DNA of 64,000 nucleotides, from NCBI RefSeq assembly GCF_017876405.1, contig NZ_JAGINW010000001.1, forward strand, positions 10,305,203-10,369,202, in the 5' to 3' direction. The stretch comes from Kibdelosporangium banguiense. Lineage in GTDB: Bacteria; Actinomycetota; Actinomycetes; Mycobacteriales; Pseudonocardiaceae. This document shows positions 1 to 6,572 of this stretch, piece after piece. A program made the translations under genes and the position numbers. Below the pieces are notes generated by a model. It did no database searches, was not told the origin of the DNA, and saw only the letters and a list, made by a program, of their open reading frames with translations. Numbering within the stretch: the first letter of the stretch is position 1; each line of letters begins with the position of its first letter.

Positions 1-1
1 G

Positions 2-64
2 CGCCTGGAGCCCGTGGTGAGCGCCCGCTTCGACATCGTGGGGTTCGACCCACGCGGCACCCAC
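2..64 (+). pseudogene. TAP-like alpha/beta-hydrolase fragment
   Basis: The first bases read in frame 2 as an alpha/beta-hydrolase segment (RLEPVVSARFDIVGFDPRGT). The FDIVGFDPRG strand-turn is the oxyanion-region signature of actinobacterial TAP-like hydrolases. The expected G-x-S continuation after the RGT is replaced by unrelated sequence just before the transposase at 93, so the gene appears to have been cut by that insertion. I found no continuation on the far side of the element. The 5' part lies outside the window. Confidence 0.55.
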
Positions 65-66
65 GC

Positions 67-1493
67 GGATCGGAAGGACACTTTCAGTAAGATTGTCCCA
101 CAACTGGCGGCACGATGCTGCCAGGTTCGATGACGAGAACCTGGTGTCGTGCGCGGGCTTGGTGCCGGTGATGGAACTGGCCGAACAAACCGGATTGCCC
201 GACCTGCTGGAGCGGCACGTGGTGTTCCGGTCCGAGCGGATCCGTTCCGGGGCAGCCAACCCGACTCCGAAACTGACCTCGATCATCTCGGGCATGGCCT
301 CGGTACTACGCCGTCACCTGCTGGCCCTGGCCACCCGGACCGACGTGCCGGCCGGGATCGCCGAACAGGCGTTTGTGGACATCGATTCGCTGCTGCGCCC
401 GGTCTACGGCCATGCCAAACAAGGCGCGTCGTTCGGACACACGAAAATCGCGAACAGGCAGGTACTGCGCAAAGGACTCTCACCACTGGTCACCACCATC
501 TCCACCCGCGCAGCCGCCCCGGTACTGACCGGGATCCGGCTACGCGCGGGCAAAACCGGGTCCGGCAAAGGCGCGGCCAGCATGCTCACCGAAGCCATCA
601 CCACCGCGAAAACCGCCGGCGCGACCACCATCCTCTGCCGAGGCGACTCCGCGTTCGGCAACCACAAGACCATCACCGCAGTAGTGAAGACCGGCGCCCA
701 ATTCTCCTTCGTGCTGACCAAAACCCGACCGGTCCTCCGCGCGATCGGCGCCATCCCCGAACACGCCTGGACCCCGGCGCGCTACCCCGGCGCCGTCCTG
801 GACCCCGACACCGGCGAGCTGATCTCCGACGCCGAGGTCGCCGACATCGACTACACCGCGTTCGCCGGCACGAAACACGAGATCACCGCCCGACTCATCG
901 TCCGGCGCGTCCGCGACCGCAACCACCCCGACGAACTGTTCCCGGTATGGCGATACCACCCGTTCTTCACCAACACCACCGAACCGGTCACCGACGCCGA
1001 CATCACCCACCGCCAGCACGCGATCATCGAAACCGTGTTCGCCGACCTGATCGACGGGCCATGGGCCCACCTGCCCTCCGGCCTCTTCGCGGCCAACGCC
1101 GCCTGGGCCACGCTGGCCGCAATCACCCACAACCTGCTACGCGCCGCCGGAACCCTCACCGACCACACCCACGCCGTCGCCCGCGGGGCCACCCTACGCC
1201 GCCATCTGATCAACGTCCCAGCCCGAATCACCCGACCCCAAGGCAAACAAACCCTGCACCTACCGACCCACTGGCCCCGAGCCAGCCGATGGAAAGCCCT
1301 GTGGGACAGCACCTTCACCGATCACAGGCGACAAGTAGCAGCCTGACCCTCCAACCACCCCGGCCGCAACGGCCCTACCAGGAAACAACAATGGACGAGC
1401 TGGGAAGGCCAGCAGCTCAACCACGCCCACACCCAGTCAGCCCACACCGACACCGCCCACCAGCCACACCAAGATCAACCAGTCATCCGATCC
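67..1493 (+). mobile_element. IS1380-family insertion sequence (borders tentative)
   Basis: A single-transposase element whose coding region is 93-1346. The borders are uncertain. The best terminal-repeat candidate is the 8-base match GGATCGGA at 67-74 against its complement TCCGATCC at 1486-1493, followed on the inner side by similar GAC triplets; this is short and could be chance. Insertion of this element would explain the broken hydrolase at the left edge. Bases 1347-1614 hold no gene I can support. Confidence 0.5.
93..1346 (+). CDS. IS1380-family DDE transposase
   Basis: Transposase of the IS1380/IS4-like DDE group, 417 residues, beginning with TTG at 93. The opening residues (SHNWRHDAARFDDENLVSCAG) are typical of this family in actinomycetes, and the central RGDSAFG motif carries the second catalytic aspartate. 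The C-terminal region (VFADLIDGPWAHLPSGLFAA) matches the family's conserved third-acid segment. The protein is somewhat shorter than the usual 450-470 residues: between VYGHAKQGASFGHTK and the following text a stretch around residues 110-125 seems compressed, so an internal deletion near the first aspartate region is possible and activity is uncertain. Confidence 0.85.
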   Translation: MSHNWRHDAARFDDENLVSCAGLVPVMELAEQTGLPDLLERHVVFRSERIRSGAANPTPKLTSIISGMASVLRRHLLALATRTDVPAGIAEQAFVDIDSLLRPVYGHAKQGASFGHTKIANRQVLRKGLSPLVTTISTRAAAPVLTGIRLRAGKTGSGKGAASMLTEAITTAKTAGATTILCRGDSAFGNHKTITAVVKTGAQFSFVLTKTRPVLRAIGAIPEHAWTPARYPGAVLDPDTGELISDAEVADIDYTAFAGTKHEITARLIVRRVRDRNHPDELFPVWRYHPFFTNTTEPVTDADITHRQHAIIETVFADLIDGPWAHLPSGLFAANAAWATLAAITHNLLRAAGTLTDHTHAVARGATLRRHLINVPARITRPQGKQTLHLPTHWPRASRWKALWDSTFTDHRRQVAA

Positions 1494-1614
1494 ACGGATT
1501 CAGGCTAAGGCAGCCAAATCCGGCTCTCAACGTGTGGGAGCCCGTTCTGCGGGCCGACCGGGCTTCCACTAGTACAAGAGGTGAAACCTGTTCCTTGGCT
1601 AAAGAGGTGATCTC

Positions 1615-1986
1615 ATGCTGTCTCGTTTACGCGTTATATCCCCGATCCTGGCGGTCTGCGGCGCGCTGCTTGTGGTGACCACGCCAGCGAGTGCGGCCTC
1701 GGGAATCGAGTACCACCCGGGCGACCAGGACCTGACTCACGGCCCGAACTCGTTCACGGTCCAGGACCTGGCGTGCAATGGCCGTGTCATCGTGTTCGTC
1801 TGGTACCGCTGGGAGCGCGCGTCCGACACCATCACCGCCACCTGCAGCGCCCACGACGAATCGATCGCCCCGCTCGGACCGAACGCCTACCCGCTCAAAT
1901 GGCGACGCTGTTGGACGGACATCCACTCCATCGGCACACCCCACTGCGCCCCGACGTGGGTCGATGACACCGTCTACACGACCTAG
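1615..1986 (+). CDS. Small secreted cysteine-containing protein
   Basis: A 123-residue protein of unknown function. Residues 1-28 form a clear Sec signal peptide: basic start (LSRLR), hydrophobic core, and an ASA cleavage site followed by ASG. The mature part is about 95 residues with four cysteines (LACNG, ATCSA, RRCWT, PHCAP), suggesting two disulfides in an extracellular domain. A good ribosome-binding site (AGAGGTGA) precedes the ATG. I recognise no family. It stands alone between an IS1380 element and an IS481 remnant, so it may be a survivor of a larger disrupted locus. Confidence 0.6.
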   Translation: MLSRLRVISPILAVCGALLVVTTPASAASGIEYHPGDQDLTHGPNSFTVQDLACNGRVIVFVWYRWERASDTITATCSAHDESIAPLGPNAYPLKWRRCWTDIHSIGTPHCAPTWVDDTVYTT

Positions 1987-2039
1987 GTGTACTGACCTGA
2001 GAGGTTGGGAACGCGGCTGGCGGGTGGGTGGCCTGCGAG

Positions 2040-2215
2040 TGCGGTGTGGCCGCGGTGGTGAATTGGGCGCGTTGTCAGAATCCGGCGGCGGTGTCTTTGC
2101 GTTCGTCGGGCAGGATTTCGGTGTGGGGCAGCCGGGAGTGATCGTCCACGGCGTTGTGCAGGCAACTGTAGCCGACATGGCTCTTGCCGTTGCCGTCGAG
2201 GGTTTTGCCGGGTGT
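2040..2215 (-). pseudogene. IS481-family transposase fragment
   Basis: The minus strand encodes the conserved catalytic-core start of IS481 transposases: KTLDGNGKSHVGYS followed by AVDDHSRL and EILPDERKDTAAGF. The D of VDDHSR is the first acid of the DDE triad. The frame then meets a TGA where the family has a tryptophan and degenerates. Both the N-terminal HTH part and the second half are absent, so this is a dead remnant. It abuts the truncated MauE-like gene on the opposite strand and probably caused that truncation. Confidence 0.75.
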
Positions 2216-2574
2216 GCGGGTGTGGTGGCGTTGCCCGGCCCGGACGCTGGCTCGCCGCCGCCGGCCTGCTTCTTGCGACCGGCCTGTTCGGCGTGCTGAC
2301 CGCGGCAGTGTGGCGTGCCGTCGCGCGTCGGTCCGGCGCTGTGTGCCGCTGCTTCGGGCCCGCCCGCACCGTGCTCGCGCACCGGCACGTGGTCCGCAAC
2401 GCACTGTTGTTGCTGGTCGCCGGGCTCGGCGCGGTCTCGCTGTCCGTTGTGGAGACGGCTGATCCCGCCATAGCGGCACTCGCAGCCGCGATCGGCGCAC
2501 TGGGTGCGGTGCTCGTGATCCGGTTCGACGACCTCGCCGAGCTGATCGCCGGACCGGTGGTTAGCACCCGCTGA
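2212..2574 (+). pseudogene. C-terminal fragment of MauE/DoxX-like redox membrane protein
   Basis: The last ~110 residues resemble the C-terminal half of MauE-type membrane proteins: the CRCFG motif (residues 45-49 of the open frame), the VLAHRHVVRNALLLL helix start, and three hydrophobic segments at roughly 13-33, 62-80 and 85-105. MauE-like proteins move reducing power to periplasmic thiol proteins. The first membrane helices are missing and the frame begins inside the IS481 remnant, so this is an N-terminally deleted gene. Bases 2575-2679 contain no gene; the promoter and ribosome-binding site (GGAGG) of the next operon lie there. Confidence 0.6.
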
Positions 2575-2679
2575 ACGCCAGGAACGTCACCCGAACGGAG
2601 CAGCACGAAACACTCCATTGCCCCTGACCGATTAGCGGACACGTCATACCATCGCGTTCGCGAAATCGTTGGAGGCTGA

Positions 2680-3633
2680 ATGGCGGGCTCTGGTGCCGTT
2701 GAACCATCTCCTGTGCTGGTTCTCGTGCACGGCATCGGTGGCCGCCGGGACGCGACGCTGGAACGCACCGAGTGGGTGACGGCGCTGAGCCAGGGCGCCC
2801 GCGAGGCGGGACACAGCGACTTCGCCGGAGTTCTCGCCGATCAGGACATCAGGTTCGCCGACTACAGCGACATGATGTCCGGCCAGGGCGCACAGGGCGG
2901 CACCGACGCCCTGCCGGACGACGAAGCGCTCTTCCTCATGCAGTTCGTCGAAACGATCGTGGACGAGTTGCTGGAGGAGACCGAAGACCCACAGATCCGG
3001 CGTGCGTTGCTGGAGGCCAAAGCGCAGCTGGACGTCACTGGGGCGCAGGGTTTAGGGCAGGTGTTGCGAATCCTGGGTTCGGCTGTGACGTCGTTGTTGC
3101 GGATCCAGCCGCTGCGCAGAGCCGGTCAGTGGACGTCCGAGCGGCGGCTGCTGGCGGCACTCAGCCAAGTCGGGCGTTACCTTGCCCGAAAAGAACATCT
3201 GCATGGGCACTCGCTCGATGTCCGGGTCCGGGCCAGAGTCCTCGCGTCGTTGCCGCACGATCGGCCGGTCGTCGTGGTCGCGCATTCGCTGGGATCAGTG
3301 GTCGCCTTCGAGGCGCTGCACGAGTACGGGCGCTCGGTCCGGCTGTTCGTCACCCTGGGTTCTCCGCTGGCCACGGCGGCGGTCGTACTGCACCGAGTGC
3401 GTCCTGCCCCGCCCGCGACACCGCCGCACGTCGAGCGATGGCTGAACTTCTGGGACCGCGATGACGTCGTCGTCTCCCGGCCGAAGCTCGAAAAGCACAT
3501 CGGCGTCAACACTGCGGGTGTCGCGCCGGTCAGCGACCGGGTGGATTCCGACGGCTTCTGGGTGCACAGCGCCACCAAGTATCTCGCTCAGTCCAAAGTG
3601 GCCGGTCGCATCGTCGAGGCGATGCGGGGATGA
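2680..3633 (+). CDS. Alpha/beta hydrolase, first gene of conflict operon
   Basis: A 317-residue alpha/beta hydrolase. The N-terminal LVLVHGIGG (about 13-21) gives the oxyanion HG motif. The nucleophile elbow is A201-H-S203-L-G205, an AHSLG variant of GxSxG. The likely acid lies in WDRDD (259-262), and the likely catalytic histidine is H296 in FWVHS near the C terminus. No signal peptide or membrane segment is visible, so it should act in the cytosol. It starts after a strong GGAGG site and its stop overlaps the next start by four bases, so the two are translationally coupled. In this setting it may be an effector that attacks lipids or esters. That role is inferred from context; the fold is clear. 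Confidence 0.8.
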   Translation: MAGSGAVEPSPVLVLVHGIGGRRDATLERTEWVTALSQGAREAGHSDFAGVLADQDIRFADYSDMMSGQGAQGGTDALPDDEALFLMQFVETIVDELLEETEDPQIRRALLEAKAQLDVTGAQGLGQVLRILGSAVTSLLRIQPLRRAGQWTSERRLLAALSQVGRYLARKEHLHGHSLDVRVRARVLASLPHDRPVVVVAHSLGSVVAFEALHEYGRSVRLFVTLGSPLATAAVVLHRVRPAPPATPPHVERWLNFWDRDDVVVSRPKLEKHIGVNTAGVAPVSDRVDSDGFWVHSATKYLAQSKVAGRIVEAMRG

Positions 3634-5612
3634 CGGCCCGGCACTTCCTCGTCGTCGCCACCCAGTGCCGTGGCGAGGACGATTTGCCCGGACTCGACGC
3701 CGCCGCCAAGCAGCTCGGCGAGATGCTCGCCGCGCCTGATCTCGGTGCCGCAACGGGCAAAATGCTTGTCCGCGACGCGCGTGACACCGAGATTCGTGAA
3801 GCCGTGCGGGAAGCGGCAGACCGCGCGGACGCCGAAGGTGCCGTTCTGATCCTGGCTTTCCTCGGCCACGGTTTTGTGGCCGGCGACTCCACCCTCTACT
3901 ACATGGCCCACAACACCGAGCGGGACAAACCGACTGGCGGGATCGACATCGGCGGCCTGCTCGCCGAAGTGGTGCAACACCTGGGCGTCGAAGGTGTGAT
4001 CGCGCTGCTCGACACCTGCCATTCCGGTGCGGGCATGCCGGATGTGCGGCGAATCGCCGGCGGCGTGCCCAAGGGCCGGACCGGGCTGGCAGTGCTGATG
4101 TCGTCAGCCGCGAACCAGCTGTCCTACGAGATGGACTTCACCCTCACTCTCACCCGCCTGGTGCGTACCGGCATCTCGACGCCTGCCGAACGGTTGTTCG
4201 TCAACGAAGACCTGGTCACCGCGCTGCGTGCGAGCCTCACCAGGCAGATGCCTGCCCGCTTGGTCTTCGATGGTGAGAACGCCGGAACCCTGTGGCTGGC
4301 CCGCAACCGCGACCACGTCTCGTCGACAACCCTCGGCACGATCGGGCCGTTGGGCCGGGCCGAACTCGAGACGGCGATCGAAGCGTGGAATCCCGGCTAT
4401 CCCCGGCCGGCCGGATGGACGATCGACTCCCTTGCCGACCTGCGTGACACGGCCGCCCAGGCGACCGACATCGCCGCACGCCACGTTGTCCGGGCCGCCG
4501 CCGCGATCACTCTCGCCCTGAGTGCCGCGGACCTGATCCGTGGCGACTTCGGTGAGATCTCGACACCAAAACTGCGCTGTGCCGCGCAACGAGCCCGAGT
4601 CTTCACCAAGACCAGGTTGTCGGGATCCGCGCTCACTGTGGCACTGCTGGAAGAAGCCGCGCTGCGGGTGGCCACAGTGGATGGAAACCCATGGCAGCCG
4701 CTGGTCAAGCTGGTCACGGCACTGGCCATCGAAGCCGGGACGGCCGCTTGCCAGGCTCGTGTCCGGGCATGGGCCCAGTCACTGGGACTGAACGCGGAAC
4801 TCAACGACGCGTATGCCGCGCTCAAAGTGACGCCGACGCGAAGCGAGCTGAGGCTTGTCCTGGTCGCGACCGGCAAACCGGTGGGCTGGCCGAAAAGCAT
4901 CCGGGCGTGGCTGCTGCGCCCGGGAACGGCTTCCACGCCACAGAAGACGTTCACGTGCGCGTATCCGTCCCGGGCCGGTGCCGAGCAGATCATCGTGCGG
5001 GCACTGGCGTGGGCCCATGGCGAACGCCAGCCCGAAGAGGACCTCCGCAGTATCGACATCGCGGTGCCCGCGGACGTGCTGGCCGACTGGGACCCGCAGG
5101 AAGTCGAGGACGGCCAGTACCTGCTGGGTGCCCAGCACAACGTCCTCACCCAGTGGAGCGGACGGGTCCAGCGAGGGCACCTGCGGCAGCGGATGAACGA
5201 CTCGGCCCGCGACGCGATGCACCGGATCGACAACGACCCGGACGTCCCGGTGGACTGGGTGACCGAGGCCGATCTGCGCGATCTCAGACAGCTCGGCCAC
5301 CGGCTGAAACTGGGCGGTTTCCCGCGTGCGATCGGCATCGATCACCGGCCGGCCAACCTCACCGAGGTACTGGGGCTGCTGCTGCAGTACTCGCCGATCC
5401 TGCTGTGGCCGTCGGCCGCGGGCGCGTCGGATTCGACTTGGCCGGACGAGGTCCGCAAGCAGTGGGACGCGCTGCCCGGCGAGTTCGCGGTCGCCTTCCG
5501 TGAGCAGGCGGCCGGCCGGACCGCCGGCTTGCTCTCGGTCCGCACCGCTTGGCACGACTCGGACTGGCTCGACTTCTGCCGCTGGTTCGACAACCGGGAA
5601 GTCCGGTCCTGA
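3630..5612 (+). CDS. Caspase-like peptidase fused to VMAP-type C-terminal domain
   Basis: A 660-residue protein. Residues 1-190 form a peptidase C14 (caspase/metacaspase) domain with H80 in FLGHGF and C130 in DTCHSG, the catalytic dyad. A helical middle region (about 240-400) looks like an effector-associated/adaptor segment. The C-terminal part (about 400-620) resembles the VMAP-C domain (vWA-MoxR-associated protein), including the DWDPQEVEDG motif at 486-495 before a QWSGR helix. In the known ternary systems such a protein links a protease effector to a MoxR/vWA switch. It overlaps the hydrolase gene by four bases and is followed 30 bases later by the MoxR gene. The caspase call is secure; the VMAP assignment is from motif memory. 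Confidence 0.8.
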   Translation: MTARHFLVVATQCRGEDDLPGLDAAAKQLGEMLAAPDLGAATGKMLVRDARDTEIREAVREAADRADAEGAVLILAFLGHGFVAGDSTLYYMAHNTERDKPTGGIDIGGLLAEVVQHLGVEGVIALLDTCHSGAGMPDVRRIAGGVPKGRTGLAVLMSSAANQLSYEMDFTLTLTRLVRTGISTPAERLFVNEDLVTALRASLTRQMPARLVFDGENAGTLWLARNRDHVSSTTLGTIGPLGRAELETAIEAWNPGYPRPAGWTIDSLADLRDTAAQATDIAARHVVRAAAAITLALSAADLIRGDFGEISTPKLRCAAQRARVFTKTRLSGSALTVALLEEAALRVATVDGNPWQPLVKLVTALAIEAGTAACQARVRAWAQSLGLNAELNDAYAALKVTPTRSELRLVLVATGKPVGWPKSIRAWLLRPGTASTPQKTFTCAYPSRAGAEQIIVRALAWAHGERQPEEDLRSIDIAVPADVLADWDPQEVEDGQYLLGAQHNVLTQWSGRVQRGHLRQRMNDSARDAMHRIDNDPDVPVDWVTEADLRDLRQLGHRLKLGGFPRAIGIDHRPANLTEVLGLLLQYSPILLWPSAAGASDSTWPDEVRKQWDALPGEFAVAFREQAAGRTAGLLSVRTAWHDSDWLDFCRWFDNREVRS

Positions 5613-5642
5613 CAAAATGATCGAAGACGAGAGCAGGCCGTT

Positions 5643-6572
5643 ATGACTTGGTCGCCCTACTACCGCGGCGACGGCATCGAACGCCCGATCAAGCCGCCGA
5701 AAGCACCGCCGTGGCGCACTTTCCCGCGAGAGTCCCAGCACAAACAGTTCCAGCCGCCACCAGGACTGGTGGCGGCCGTGAACGCCGCCGTGCTGCTGCG
5801 CCGGCCCCTGCTGCTGCGCGGCCCGGCTGGGTTCGGCAAGTCCACGGTTGTCGAGCAAGTCGCACACGAACTGGCGTTAGGCCGGGTGCTGCGCTGGCAG
5901 GTGACTTCACGCAGCACGCTGAAGGAGGCGCTCTACCGGTATGACGCGCTTGGCCGGATCCACGCCCAGAACCTGCGCCTGGCCGGCGAGCGGTCGGCCG
6001 ACGACCGCGACGACATCGCCGACTTCCTGCAGCTGGGGCCGTTGGGCACGGCGTTGCTGCCGTCCGAGTCGGGACGGCCGCGGGCGTTGCTCATCGACGA
6101 GATCGACAAGAGTGACATGGATCTGCCCAGCGACCTGCTGGACGTCCTGGAGCGCGGTGAGTTCGAGATCCCGGAACTGGCCCGCCACCCGGTCGGCGAG
6201 ATCGACATCCGGCTGTGGGACAGCCCCGAGACCACGATTGTCCACAATGGTCGGATCAGCTGCCACGAGTTCCCGTTCATCGTGCTGACCAGTAACGACG
6301 AACGCGATTTCCCGGAAGCGTTCCTCCGGCGCTGCATCCGGTTCACCATGCCGCGGCCGACCGTGGAGATGCTGGAACGGATCATCGGCGCGCACCTGGA
6401 CGGTGCTGACACCGGCAGCGCTCTGGTCGGCGAATTCGTCGAGCGGATCGAGCGTGGTGAGCGACTGGCCATCGACCAGCTTCTCAACGCCGTCTACGTC
6501 CTGAGCGAGACGCACGTGCCCGACACCGCCGAGATCCGGGATCTCCTGCTGCGCGACCTGGCGAATGGCTGA
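5643..6572 (+). CDS. MoxR-type AAA+ ATPase
   Basis: A 309-residue MoxR-group AAA+ ATPase. Walker A is GPAGFGKS (60-67, K66), Walker B is LLIDEID (149-155), and sensor 1 is the VLTSNDERDFPEAFLRRC segment with its arginine finger. Such ATPases remodel or load vWA-domain partners. Here the partner would be the downstream 968-residue protein, whose start lies eight bases inside this gene. The N terminus (first 30 residues, rich in proline and arginine) is short and lacks extra domains. In ternary conflict systems the MoxR subunit provides NTP-dependent control of the effectors. The ATPase identity is certain from the motifs; the role is inferred from the operon. Confidence 0.88.
   Translation: MTWSPYYRGDGIERPIKPPKAPPWRTFPRESQHKQFQPPPGLVAAVNAAVLLRRPLLLRGPAGFGKSTVVEQVAHELALGRVLRWQVTSRSTLKEALYRYDALGRIHAQNLRLAGERSADDRDDIADFLQLGPLGTALLPSESGRPRALLIDEIDKSDMDLPSDLLDVLERGEFEIPELARHPVGEIDIRLWDSPETTIVHNGRISCHEFPFIVLTSNDERDFPEAFLRRCIRFTMPRPTVEMLERIIGAHLDGADTGSALVGEFVERIERGERLAIDQLLNAVYVLSETHVPDTAEIRDLLLRDLANG

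Noticed and set aside
149..1678. A 509-residue plus-strand frame across the IS1380 region.
   Set aside because: Arg/Pro-rich composition typical of an out-of-frame shadow of the transposase; no domain pattern.
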